A stretch of DNA of 23,265 nt from positions 1 to 23,265 of IMG/VR virus record IMGVR_UViG_3300033146_007355. The stretch is one strand, 5' to 3'. The notes beneath the pieces were generated by a model that saw nothing but the letters and a program-made list of their open reading frames with translations, did no database searches and was not told the DNA's origin. Shown here in pieces: positions 1 through 8,569 of this stretch (positions are counted from its first letter, which is position 1; each line of letters begins with the position of its first letter). The stretch comes from a virus. The translations under genes and the position numbers were made by a program.

Positions 1-149
1 ATAGATAATATAATACATTATTTAAATTAAATAACGTTTATTTTGCTTAAATTATCTAAGTTCTTAGTTTTCAAGCACTTATAGCATAAAATAGTTTTTA
101 ACTATTCTTAAGTTTTTGTTAAGTTCTTTAAAATCAAGGAGTTATGGAT
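1..149 (+). repeat. 149-base direct repeat, copy R1
   Basis: This segment matches 19558-19706 at a constant offset with no insertion or deletion. Positions 1-70 differ at one base (T62 against G19619). Positions 109-135 are nearly identical. Positions 82-108, the central hairpin, have diverged. The left arm holds TTTATTTTGCTTAA (37-50) and a dyad CTAAG-TT-CTTAG (56-67). The repeat may extend left beyond the window edge. No open frame, transposase or target-site duplication is visible, so it is not an insertion sequence. The rest of the leader (150-247) is low-complexity AT with only the ribosome binding site of the next gene. Confidence 0.9.
90..106 (+). other. AT-rich hairpin at the centre of repeat R1
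   Basis: A perfect 7-base-pair stem, AATAGTT-TTT-AACTATT, sits at the same place in R1 as the strong GC-rich hairpin in R2. It contains little GC and is followed by CTTAAG rather than a clean T run, so it would be a weak terminator at best. Its interest is that a stem has been kept while the bases forming it changed. Confidence 0.45.
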
Positions 150-247
150 ATTGAACAAATAATCTATTTTTCTATTTCATTTTAAGAAATAAAATTATAT
201 ATTATATTATAATAAAAATAGAATTTTTTATAAAAAGGAGTGAATAT

Positions 248-1681
248 TTGACTGAAATTACTAATTTTAAAATTGAGAAAATAAGAAGACCGTTATTAGA
301 TAATTTACAAAAAACACCTTTATCAGAGAAAAAGACTTGGAAAATCTCTAACGGCGATTTTACAACAGGTGGAATATATTTTGATAAAAGCAAGCAATCA
401 ATAATATCTAAAATAGTTGAATTTGGATTTAATAAAAGATTAGAAGAAAAAGCTAAAAAATCAATTCAGTATTGGAAAGAGCAAGGACTCAGAAATGAAG
501 AGTTATTTTTAAAGACCAAATTATCTAATAAAGATTTTATTAAATATTCAGATGATATTGAAAAAGAAGGAAATATGCCTTCTGATTATTATGATAGGTC
601 TCAGCATAGATGGAAGATTAGGATAAATAGTTTATATGGAGCATTAGGCTCTGAGTATTTTCATTTATTTAATATAGATAACGCAAGAGCTATTACCCTC
701 ACCGGTCAGAATTTAATTCAATTTATGACAAAAACTTTTAATGATTATTTTAAAAATGAGTTTTATAAAAATTTAGATTACTTTGATTCTATAGATGAGA
801 AAAATAAAATACAAAAAGATGTGGTTAGACTCGTAGATACTGATTCAAATTATTTATCTTTAGAAGAAGTTGTTGAAAAATTAGACTTAAAATTTAAGAA
901 TTCAGCTGAATTCAGAAATTGGACACTAGATTTTATAGATAAAATAATTAATCCTTTAATTGCAAATGCCACTAAAATATACGATGAATTTTATGATTCA
1001 GGCAGAAGCATTAATTTTAAGCCAGAAAAAATAATAGAAAATATGTTTGTAACTGGCCGCAAACATTACGCCTCTAATATCGTTGATGACGAGGGAATTG
1101 ATTATTCTGATTGCCCTAAATTTAAAAATGTTGGAATTGAGTTTAAAAAACGAGATAAACCATTTTTTATTAGGATAGTTCTTGAGAAGGTTCTTAAGAT
1201 GATTTTGAATAAAGAAGATAAAGATAAAGTGAATAAATATATTAGAGAATCAAAAGAACTCTTTGAAAAACAACCTATTTCTGAAATTGCTATAAGAGGT
1301 GGAATAAGTTCTTATGATAAATATTCAATCCCGCTTGTTTTAAAAAATGGTAAATTAGAATATAAATTAAAGAGTCCTCCAAGAAATAAAGCAGCAGTAA
1401 ATTATAATTTTATGATTAGTAAATTAAAACTTAAAAAAGAAACCAAAATAACTAATGGTGATTTAATGTGCTACATTGCTATAAAACCGAATAACGAATT
1501 TAAATTCAAAACAATTGGGTTTTTAGATAAATGGATTCCAGAATTTGATAATTATTTCGAAGTTGATTATAATGCTATATGGGATAAATCCTGTATACAG
1601 CTAATTAATAAATGGTTTGAAATTATGAATTGGGGAAAAGTTAAAACTGAGCTAAATACATTTGATTCTATATTTGGCTAA
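248..1681 (+). CDS. 43B: Family B DNA polymerase, C-terminal half (gp43B-like)
   Basis: This is the fingers, palm and thumb portion of a T4/RB69 gp43-type replicative DNA polymerase. Motif B reads KIRINSLYG (residues 123-131), and the following stretch on helix GALGSEYFHLFN matches gp43 closely. Motif C reads DTDS (197-200), carrying palm catalytic aspartates. The C-terminus ends in DSIFG, like the LDFLFG end of T4 gp43, the clamp-binding tip. The 3'-5' exonuclease domain and motif A, which supplies the other palm aspartate, are missing: 477 residues against 898 in T4. The start is TTG, chosen because AGGAG lies at 236-240 with 7-base spacing, no ATG lies nearby and an in-frame stop occurs at 152-154. 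It must pair with a separately encoded N-terminal half. Split gene 43 (43A/43B) is known in some Aeromonas T4-like phages. Confidence 0.93.
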   Translation: MTEITNFKIEKIRRPLLDNLQKTPLSEKKTWKISNGDFTTGGIYFDKSKQSIISKIVEFGFNKRLEEKAKKSIQYWKEQGLRNEELFLKTKLSNKDFIKYSDDIEKEGNMPSDYYDRSQHRWKIRINSLYGALGSEYFHLFNIDNARAITLTGQNLIQFMTKTFNDYFKNEFYKNLDYFDSIDEKNKIQKDVVRLVDTDSNYLSLEEVVEKLDLKFKNSAEFRNWTLDFIDKIINPLIANATKIYDEFYDSGRSINFKPEKIIENMFVTGRKHYASNIVDDEGIDYSDCPKFKNVGIEFKKRDKPFFIRIVLEKVLKMILNKEDKDKVNKYIRESKELFEKQPISEIAIRGGISSYDKYSIPLVLKNGKLEYKLKSPPRNKAAVNYNFMISKLKLKKETKITNGDLMCYIAIKPNNEFKFKTIGFLDKWIPEFDNYFEVDYNAIWDKSCIQLINKWFEIMNWGKVKTELNTFDSIFG

Positions 1682-1683
1682 AA

Positions 1684-1691
1684 AATAAATA
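1684..1691 (+). promoter_or_regulatory. Candidate T4-type late promoter octamer
   Basis: AATAAATA lies 43 bases before the ATG at 1735, directly after the polymerase stop codon. It differs by one base from the T4 late consensus TATAAATA. In such AT-rich DNA the octamer alone is weak evidence. Support comes from similar placement before other genes at 8516, 11195 and 21148. Confidence 0.42.
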
Positions 1692-1734
1692 TTTAAAATA
1701 GAAGTTATTAAAGTTAAAAAAAAAGAGGACTTAA

Positions 1735-3120
1735 ATGAAAGTATCAGATAATAAAAGCATAGATAAAATTTTTAATAAATTAAATAAAGAGCAATCTGAT
1801 TTAATAGCAAGTATTGAAGCAGTGAATAAGCTAACAGGTAAAAGCAAATACCCTAAAAAAATAAAAATTAAAAGTAAAATAAGAGCATCTAGTAAAGCTT
1901 ATTTTGCTAGAATGCTCTCTAAAAATAAAAATGTTCAAAATCTAGATTTAAATTATGATGTGAAAAGTTCTCTAAGTGGAATCGCTTTTAATGTAAAAGA
2001 TGAAGAGCGTGGATATGTACTTATTTTTAAACCAGTTTTTGGGGGTATGGCTTCAACAACAATAAATTCCACCATTACTGAATTAGTTCCTTTAATTCTG
2101 CTTATAAATAAAGCTAACAAAAATATCACAGCAGTTAAAGCTTTAGAGGTTATTAAAAACTCAATAAATGATTTTGAAAAATATTTTAAGAAAAATCAGA
2201 TATTTGTAAATAAACAAGACCTTACTGCTGGTCAGAAATTTATGCTAGATTTTATAGATGGGTATAATGAAAATAAGTTATTCCAAGAAAAATTACAAAA
2301 TGCACTTGGAATTTATAAATATTTAATTGATGAAGGTGGTTTAAAAAATATAAGCAAATATTTTTGGGGCTATAGAAAAAAACCTGGTCTAAGTAATGGA
2401 TTAAGTGTTGATGTTCCTTCTGCCCATAAGGGTGATATTTTTATTCAATATAAAAGCGCTTCTGGAGATAAGAATAATGTGCTAGGTGTTTCATTGAAAG
2501 CTGGAGGAAAGAAAACTAAAGAGCCTCAACTTAATACATATACAGGCAAACTCTATAAATTCTTTAATGCTGATAAAGAATATTTTAAATTAATAAAAGG
2601 CTTTGCTAAAATAATTTCAGGAATCACAGGAACAAATGATATTTATAAAAAACAAGCAATACCTGCTCAAATAAAAGTAGAGCATAAAAAACAAATTGCT
2701 GAATATGAACAAACAAATGTAATAGATTATCAAATAAAATATAACACTATGCTTGAACAAAACAGAAATGGTTTGATTAATTTATTTAATAAATCAAATA
2801 TTGTTGATTTTAAGCAATTCATATTAAATGAAGTAATTGGCGAAGATACCGCGGTAGCACTCACTGTTGTAAAAGCGGTTGGCAATTCTTATGAGTTTAA
2901 TAAGAATAATAGTGAACTGAAAAATTTACTTCCTATGCTCGTTACAAAAGAAGCATTACCTGGCTCAGGCAAACAAGATTTTGTTATTAATTTAAAAGAT
3001 AAAAATAATGCAATAATGGCAACAATGGCTATGAGTACAAGAACTAATAAAGCTGGTTCGGAACATAAAATAAATCAAATTACTAATTTGGCTGTAAAAT
3101 ATAATGGATTAAAAGGCTAA
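1735..3120 (+). CDS. Unknown protein, possible PD-(D/E)XK nuclease-like core
   Basis: A 461-residue protein that I do not recognise by family. It has no signal peptide or membrane segment and its first 70 residues are rich in lysine. The middle contains an arrangement resembling a restriction-endonuclease fold: a glutamate in a helix (ITELVPLI, E116), then GDIFIQY (D234), then about 20 residues later a buried strand ending in SLK (253-255), followed by AGGKKTKEPQLNTY. Serine in place of the usual acidic residue before L-K is seen in some nucleases of this fold, so this is suggestive only. The start has GAGG at 1725-1728, 6 bases upstream. The stop is followed 3 bases later by the next start, so the two genes are co-transcribed. 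A structural or DNA-binding role is equally possible. Confidence 0.85.
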   Translation: MKVSDNKSIDKIFNKLNKEQSDLIASIEAVNKLTGKSKYPKKIKIKSKIRASSKAYFARMLSKNKNVQNLDLNYDVKSSLSGIAFNVKDEERGYVLIFKPVFGGMASTTINSTITELVPLILLINKANKNITAVKALEVIKNSINDFEKYFKKNQIFVNKQDLTAGQKFMLDFIDGYNENKLFQEKLQNALGIYKYLIDEGGLKNISKYFWGYRKKPGLSNGLSVDVPSAHKGDIFIQYKSASGDKNNVLGVSLKAGGKKTKEPQLNTYTGKLYKFFNADKEYFKLIKGFAKIISGITGTNDIYKKQAIPAQIKVEHKKQIAEYEQTNVIDYQIKYNTMLEQNRNGLINLFNKSNIVDFKQFILNEVIGEDTAVALTVVKAVGNSYEFNKNNSELKNLLPMLVTKEALPGSGKQDFVINLKDKNNAIMATMAMSTRTNKAGSEHKINQITNLAVKYNGLKG

Positions 3121-3123
3121 GAA

Positions 3124-4017
3124 ATGGCAATATATAAAAAAGATGACGAACTAAGAGATAAGATAATAGCAGCGCTTAAGAGCGCTGCTTTAAATATCAG
3201 AGTAAAGAATGATGAAACAGGTGATTGGGAAAATTTACCTATAATAGATGATACTAATTATAATGATAAAAAACCAAAGAATACAATGGCTAGAGCTTAT
3301 AATGTTGAAGAGCTAGCTAAAGCAACCCTTTTATCTATAAAAGCATCTGATGAAGATACAGAGATTACTGAGTCTGAACTTATCGAAAATATGCGTCAAA
3401 CATATTTTAAAGATGCCGTTGAACATATCTTTTTAGATGATTTTGATAATTCAAAAAAATTAAATGGAATAGAGACAATTGCTTACGCTATTAGTAAAGA
3501 AATTGTTGATTATTTATTAAAGAATGCCGAAGTTGTTATTGAAAACAGATTTAATGATTTAGACTCTGATTTTAATGTTTTACTTGATAAATTGCTTTTA
3601 GCAAAATCTTTCTATAATACAAATAAAAATATTAAAATCCTTGCTACAGATTATGACGCAGTAACAACAGCTTATGAGAAAAGCACATCTGATATTGCAG
3701 AATTAAATTACCCAGCTGATGAATTAGATATAGTGAATAAAATTAACGAAATAGTTAGGGTGATAAATGATAATAAGCTAAAACGCTCTGAGGGCATATA
3801 TAAGGCTGTTTCTAAGCTAACTGGCACTATTAAGAATGATATTAATAATGCAAAATTCGAAGACTATAATCAGCACGATATCACTTTAGCAAAGATTATG
3901 AATTCTACCGCAAATGTGTCTTTAGGTGCTAGAGAACAATTATCTCAAGACACCAAAAACACATTTGAAAAATTAGAAAATAATAATGGAGATAAAGAAA
4001 AAATAAGTATCAAATAA
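3124..4017 (+). CDS. Unknown acidic helical protein
   Basis: A 297-residue protein of unknown function. The sequence is largely charged and predicted helical by eye, with few aromatic residues, no cysteine clusters, no membrane segment and a low-complexity polar C-terminus (ENNNGDKEK). The start is 3 bases after the preceding stop, and AAAAGG at 3111-3116 inside the end of that gene serves as its ribosome binding site, so translation is probably coupled. It is the last gene of its plus-strand run and converges on the gp6-like gene with only 9 bases between stops. The composition fits a virion core or scaffold-type protein, but nothing in the sequence demonstrates that. Confidence 0.85.
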   Translation: MAIYKKDDELRDKIIAALKSAALNIRVKNDETGDWENLPIIDDTNYNDKKPKNTMARAYNVEELAKATLLSIKASDEDTEITESELIENMRQTYFKDAVEHIFLDDFDNSKKLNGIETIAYAISKEIVDYLLKNAEVVIENRFNDLDSDFNVLLDKLLLAKSFYNTNKNIKILATDYDAVTTAYEKSTSDIAELNYPADELDIVNKINEIVRVINDNKLKRSEGIYKAVSKLTGTIKNDINNAKFEDYNQHDITLAKIMNSTANVSLGAREQLSQDTKNTFEKLENNNGDKEKISIK

Positions 4018-4026
4018 ACCGAAGCT

Positions 4027-6993
4027 TTAATCTTTATAGCCAACAAGAGCATTAAATTTTATTCTTATTATTTCATTATTTAAAGTGTAGCCGCCTCGAT
4101 CTCTTATTTTTACCATAACACCATCTCTTAATTCTTCATAATATTCATTAGCAATATCCCCGTTTTTAGTGAGCATATTATATTTTATAATTTCTTTAAA
4201 ATCATTATGAATATCTGATAATAGCATAAAGAATTCTGGTGTTCTTGTAATAGGTGCACCAGCTCTAGGTGAAGAATTCAAAGTATTAATATCTTTTAAT
4301 TTTTCAATCATTGGAGCAACTAATTCGTACATAAAAGACCTTTCAGTAAAACCGGCAGAGATTTTTTGAGATAAATCATAAAGTTTATGTGAATCTCCAT
4401 AAATAATAGAATCTGTTATTTCCAATACTTTATCACCAATTTGTGAATTATTCATAAGCTCATATTTATTAAGATATTGATATATTGAATCAAAGATATA
4501 ACTTCTAGCATAATTGGCATCACCAGCTTCTAAATATGTGTAAATATAATGATTAAGGTTCGCTAGCCTTTGTTGATCCAAATGCTGCGTTTGTCCTTTA
4601 TATAATTCTACTGTTTCTAATGGTTCTAATTTTACATTCACATTAATCACTTCATCGAAGCTTTCAATTATTTCTATAATATTTGAAAGGTAAAGACTTT
4701 TGCCAAAATCATTTCTTTCAGAGAGAAAATTATAAACTTTTGTTTTAATTTCCTTTTCAATCTCTGTTCTATTTATCAAATTCTTAATATTAATCTTACC
4801 AACCAATGCAAAATCATGTATTACCGGACTAACATAAATAGGTTGCTCAGTAACCATACTTCTAGGTTTTAAATATTTAATAAATTGTTCGATTTTGCTA
4901 GAAGTAACTAAGCCTGGGTAAATTGATTGTTCTGAAGATTTAAAAGTGCTCATCTCTTCGAATTTAAATGGATCTTCGCCAATATCATTTGATATTGCTT
5001 CATCAACATTCTCTGGCCAAATAAATTTAACTTTGATTTTAATATCATCAAATTTATGAGTTGGAATTGTATCATTTACATAATTGCCTTCAACTTTTAA
5101 CTTATAAGAAGGAGAAGGATATGTATATTGATTTTCGCCATTATCATTCCAATATTTAATATCTTTTTCTAAATTACTTGAAAGCTCTATATAACTTGTG
5201 TTAGTGATTGAGCCATTCAAACCCGTATCAATTAATCTGTTTAATTCTATTTCAAGATCATTCAAAATAGCAGCATAACTAGGATTTAAATTTTGATCAT
5301 TGAAGACTTTAGAAATACCTTTAAATGTTCTTGAATTCTCTGATGAATCTTTGGGAATAAGCTCTATTTCACATTCTATATCTAAATCTTTAATTTGATT
5401 AAGAAATTTATCAGCACCATAATACATTGTTTTTGAATCAGAAGTTTTATTTTGAAACGCAGTCATAATTGGTATTGTGCCATCAAAATTTATTTGATTA
5501 AATTTAATTTGCCCAACAATATCGCCTGAGCTTACTATATTTACATAACTTTGTCCTGGTATCTGATACGGAGAATACCCAGCATCTAGTACTTGGTCGT
5601 CTAAGTCTTTTCTTAAATCATTATTTTCATATAAATCACCCAACACAGTAAATAGCATTACGTTACTTAATTTTTTAATTGCATTAAAACTAATATTTTC
5701 TGTTTCATCTGTTAAATATTTTATATTTTCTAACTCTTCTTGTTCTCCCCAAGCAATAGCGTTTTTAACAAGAATTGGAGCAGTAAGAGATTTCATAAAA
5801 TTAAAATAATCTTTCTTTGAAACAAGTCTATCAAAAGTTTGGTAAACACCCGGAGCGTTAACCCCTATACTATCTAAGCTCTCTAGGTCTGCACCACCTG
5901 TTATATTTGTTTCAAAAAATGCTTTTAATTTAAGATCATCTTTAAGAATCCAATCAGCATCATTCACTATAGTTAGAGAATTATTGATTACGCCAGTTTC
6001 ATTTGCTTCTGCTCCATTAGTGCTGAGATACCTTACAAACAAACTTAAATCTTCAGAGTCGATTCCTGATGAAATTACTTCTCCATCACCAAATCTAAGC
6101 TCTACGCCCATTCCGTCAAAACTCTCTGCGCTTGTTCTTATAAGAACAACCTTTTTTAATTCTTTAAAATCAGTGTTTCTTTTATAATAATCGTTTAGGG
6201 CATCTGAACTAAGTAAAGAACTTCTTTCAATTGAGTAAATATTTTCTCCACTAAAAGCATCCGATTCATTTATACCAATCGCAACTACAGTAGTCTTACC
6301 GTCTATTAAATCATATTCTCCATAAAGATTAGAGAAAGTCGGATCTTCAATAAAATATTTTTGAAACTTAGGAAACTTTATTTTTCCATTTTTATCTGGA
6401 GCAACCTCTTCAGGTATTATTTTTATTATTCTAAAAACTCCCTGAAGTAAAGTGATTGGAGAAGTCTCTGTGATTTCTTCAGTAACTGAATCATTTACAA
6501 AAGTTCCCTTTTTAGGTATTGAGTTTATAATAATCTTTTCACCTCTTGCTAATTTTCTAAGAGCTTCGGCGTTTAATTCATAAGAGATTGAATCTTTTAA
6601 AATATACTTTAAACCATTATAACTAAAATCTGTGTATTGTGGTATTTCAATATTTCTTACATCATCAAAAGGAATATCACCTTCATCAGGAAAGCTTGAG
6701 TCTTTTGTCACTTCGATTCTTATATTAGCGCTAGATGGGATAGGTCTCTTAATATCATACCCTTGATTATTAGCTAATTTAACATGCCCACGATACCTTT
6801 TACCTGTATTATAGAATTGCTCTTCAACCGCTCGCTCTATGTTATAATTTGCATAATCGATAGTACCTGCCATAAGATCTAAAAGCAAAGTAGTAATATC
6901 TGCATCTGTGAAATTAGAAAACCTATCATCTGATTTAAGTTTATTCTTTAAATCTTCTAAAATATCTTGGTGTGTTATATTTGTATATTTCAT
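4027..6993 (-). CDS. 6: Baseplate wedge protein, gp6/Baseplate_J-like
   Basis: A 988-residue structural protein related to T4 gp6 and the Baseplate J family, which forms the inner ring of wedges around the baseplate hub. The N-terminal 90 residues have the family layout: a short helix, a phrase reading DADITTLLLDLMAG, a helix ending in FYNTGKRYRG, and a GYDIKRPIPSSA strand. Around residue 364 the hallmark NITGGADLESLDSIGVNAPG appears, followed by DRLVSKKDYFNFMKS, equivalent to the gp6 or gpJ segment before the C-terminal domains. T4 gp6 is 660 residues, so about 300 extra residues lie mostly C-terminal, where gp7-like or dimerisation functions could reside. It lies 21 bases downstream of the gp25-like gene in the same operon. 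The ribosome binding site (GAGAG) is weak, suggesting dependence on upstream translation. Confidence 0.85.
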   Translation of the reverse strand: MKYTNITHQDILEDLKNKLKSDDRFSNFTDADITTLLLDLMAGTIDYANYNIERAVEEQFYNTGKRYRGHVKLANNQGYDIKRPIPSSANIRIEVTKDSSFPDEGDIPFDDVRNIEIPQYTDFSYNGLKYILKDSISYELNAEALRKLARGEKIIINSIPKKGTFVNDSVTEEITETSPITLLQGVFRIIKIIPEEVAPDKNGKIKFPKFQKYFIEDPTFSNLYGEYDLIDGKTTVVAIGINESDAFSGENIYSIERSSLLSSDALNDYYKRNTDFKELKKVVLIRTSAESFDGMGVELRFGDGEVISSGIDSEDLSLFVRYLSTNGAEANETGVINNSLTIVNDADWILKDDLKLKAFFETNITGGADLESLDSIGVNAPGVYQTFDRLVSKKDYFNFMKSLTAPILVKNAIAWGEQEELENIKYLTDETENISFNAIKKLSNVMLFTVLGDLYENNDLRKDLDDQVLDAGYSPYQIPGQSYVNIVSSGDIVGQIKFNQINFDGTIPIMTAFQNKTSDSKTMYYGADKFLNQIKDLDIECEIELIPKDSSENSRTFKGISKVFNDQNLNPSYAAILNDLEIELNRLIDTGLNGSITNTSYIELSSNLEKDIKYWNDNGENQYTYPSPSYKLKVEGNYVNDTIPTHKFDDIKIKVKFIWPENVDEAISNDIGEDPFKFEEMSTFKSSEQSIYPGLVTSSKIEQFIKYLKPRSMVTEQPIYVSPVIHDFALVGKINIKNLINRTEIEKEIKTKVYNFLSERNDFGKSLYLSNIIEIIESFDEVINVNVKLEPLETVELYKGQTQHLDQQRLANLNHYIYTYLEAGDANYARSYIFDSIYQYLNKYELMNNSQIGDKVLEITDSIIYGDSHKLYDLSQKISAGFTERSFMYELVAPMIEKLKDINTLNSSPRAGAPITRTPEFFMLLSDIHNDFKEIIKYNMLTKNGDIANEYYEELRDGVMVKIRDRGGYTLNNEIIRIKFNALVGYKD

Positions 6994-7014
6994 TATTATA
7001 TTTTTCTCTCTTTT

Positions 7015-7440
7015 TTAAAAATAAAGAATATCTTTCCAGCTATGTTTAATAGCCTTTTTCTTTAACATAAATTCAATATAAATCTCTATAGAATTATCAT
7101 CAATGAAAACTGCAGTGCATTCTGAATTATTTATTTTAATTTCTTTTATTTGTTTTAGAACATCTTGAATAGCAAAATCCAATATTTTATTAGCGGTAGC
7201 CTCTGAAACATCTTCGTTAAATAAAAAGCCGTAAATTCTTGTGCCAAAAGTATTATTAAAAAAACGTTCTCCTGGTATTGTACTTAATATTGTGCTAATT
7301 CTTTGTTTTATTACATCAATGTTTTTGATTTCGCCTTTTTTATCTAATTCATAAGATAAATCATATAAATAGTCATCATTCGAAGTCGAAGTCCTATTAA
7401 AAGAGCTAATTTTAAAATCATTTTCAAATTTACTTCTCAT
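7015..7440 (-). CDS. 25: Baseplate wedge protein, gp25-like
   Basis: A 141-residue protein of the gp25/GPW lysozyme-like baseplate wedge family (T4 gp25 is 132 residues). The family core is clear: an N-terminal DLSYELDKKGEIKNI segment, then IKQRISTILSTIPGERFF, then FGTRIYGFLF, and a C-terminal strand with EIYIEFMLKK. In contractile tails this protein joins the wedge to the sheath and helps start sheath assembly. The ATG has AAGGAG about 11 bases upstream, inside the 15-base gap after the lectin-fold gene. The gp25-gp6 pair in this order is a common arrangement in myoviruses and contractile injection systems, which supports both calls. Confidence 0.92.
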   Translation of the reverse strand: MRSKFENDFKISSFNRTSTSNDDYLYDLSYELDKKGEIKNIDVIKQRISTILSTIPGERFFNNTFGTRIYGFLFNEDVSEATANKILDFAIQDVLKQIKEIKINNSECTAVFIDDNSIEIYIEFMLKKKAIKHSWKDILYF

Positions 7441-7455
7441 AAGAATTAAGCTCCT

Positions 7456-8451
7456 TTATTCTGTGATTTTTTCATCGTAAGATTGAACGTCCAATTTATA
7501 TTTAAAATTATTCCAATAAGCACTAATATCATCATCAGAGCTTGCTTCTAATTTTAACAGATATGAATCATAGTCAATACTAAGGGTGGTCACATTTGCT
7601 GTTTCACCAATACAAAAATCATGCCCTTTTATATTTGTTAAATTAAAATTAATAGGCAAACTTGCGAGCTCAAAACCATCAAAATATAATTTTAATTTAT
7701 TTGCAGGACGGTCGAAAACCAAGCTACATAGGTGCCAATCATTTCCTGTTAAATATAAGCCAGTATTAACAAGTTGGTTATTAAATGAAAACATCATTTC
7801 TGAAGTTGTTTGATTTAAATAAATATGAGCCTTTTGTTTTGTAGTTCCTCCCTGTGCAAAATCAGGGGTATATAATATATTAATATTCCTTGAATTAGAA
7901 TTATAATCATTAATTCTAAAAATCAAACTATTTGTAAAGCCTTGTAAACCTGACTGAATAAATTTATCATAATATACTTTATAATATTTATTTGCCCCAA
8001 TTGCTCTAGCAAATGAATTAGCTTTTCCATCTGCATAATTTACTAATGAAAGACCGGCAGTGTTAACAGAGCATCCAGATGTTTCGTTTTTAATAATAGT
8101 GCTAGGTGAACTTGCTCCACCATCTGTAAAATCAGTATAAAAGAACTTTACTCCATTAGTTTTAATAAAAGCATTTTTGCTAATAGGAATAGCCTTATAT
8201 GATATTTTGATATAAAAATCTGGGTTGCTATTATCCTGAACTTCAGGAATTCTAATATAAGCAAAAAGCTTTTTCTCTGGAACATTAAAATCATTAATGT
8301 ATCTTGCTAATTCATTCTCGCATGCTTCATCTGAGAAAAATCTAATATTACCACTACTTTTATTAATAGCATCTTGCCAGAATTCAGCAGGCAAATTGGC
8401 ATCATCGCCTCTTGCTTCGAAATATAATGTAAAATTTTGTACGCTAGCCAT
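7456..8451 (-). CDS. Virion protein with DUF2341-like and LamG-like domains
   Basis: A 331-residue protein, probably a baseplate or fibre accessory protein that binds a surface sugar. The N-terminal third (NIRFFSDEACENELARY, then a strand with KLFAYIRIPEV) resembles the DUF2341 module, which often precedes a lectin domain. The remainder has the jelly-roll pattern of a concanavalin A-like (LamG) fold, with the diagnostic WHLCSLVFDRPANKLKLYFDG near residues 240-262. No catalytic residues or signal peptide are visible. It is the first gene of the wedge operon, with AAGGAG just upstream of its ATG. Position before gp25 and gp6 argues for a virion component. Ligand binding is inferred from the fold alone. 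Confidence 0.82.
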   Translation of the reverse strand: MASVQNFTLYFEARGDDANLPAEFWQDAINKSSGNIRFFSDEACENELARYINDFNVPEKKLFAYIRIPEVQDNSNPDFYIKISYKAIPISKNAFIKTNGVKFFYTDFTDGGASSPSTIIKNETSGCSVNTAGLSLVNYADGKANSFARAIGANKYYKVYYDKFIQSGLQGFTNSLIFRINDYNSNSRNINILYTPDFAQGGTTKQKAHIYLNQTTSEMMFSFNNQLVNTGLYLTGNDWHLCSLVFDRPANKLKLYFDGFELASLPINFNLTNIKGHDFCIGETANVTTLSIDYDSYLLKLEASSDDDISAYWNNFKYKLDVQSYDEKITE

Positions 8452-8475
8452 AATGTTTGAATCTCCTTTTAATAC

Positions 8476-8483
8476 TATTTATT
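8476..8483 (-). promoter_or_regulatory. Candidate late promoter for the wedge operon
   Basis: On the minus strand this reads AATAAATA, 24 bases before the ATG of the lectin-fold gene, within the divergent region 8452-8569. The spacing is shorter than for the plus-strand candidates. A second similar site lies at about 8491, so the assignment is tentative. Confidence 0.3.
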
Positions 8484-8515
8484 TTGAAAATTTATTTGAA
8501 ACTTAACCCAGCAAA

Positions 8516-8523
8516 AATAAATA
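8516..8523 (+). promoter_or_regulatory. Candidate T4-type late promoter for the tail operon
   Basis: AATAAATA lies 46 bases before the ATG at 8570 in the region between divergent structural operons. Spacing matches the candidates at 1684 and 21148. This region must contain start sites for both directions, because both flanking genes begin here. Confidence 0.45.
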
Positions 8524-8569
8524 GCTTTATAGAGGTTTGAATTAAAGGTGATTAAATAGGAGAAAAATA

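Noticed and set aside
1-149. R1/R2 as insertion-sequence ends or a CRISPR array
   Set aside because: Two direct copies 19.4 kb apart, no transposase, no terminal inverted pair, no regular spacers.
1-247. Homing endonuclease or intron as the cause of the polymerase split
   Set aside because: No endonuclease frame and no intron-like core in this leader. Only the repeat is present.
4018-4026. Terminator between the convergent genes at 4017 and 4027
   Set aside because: Only a bulged, AT-rich stem with a large loop could be drawn, so it is not supported.
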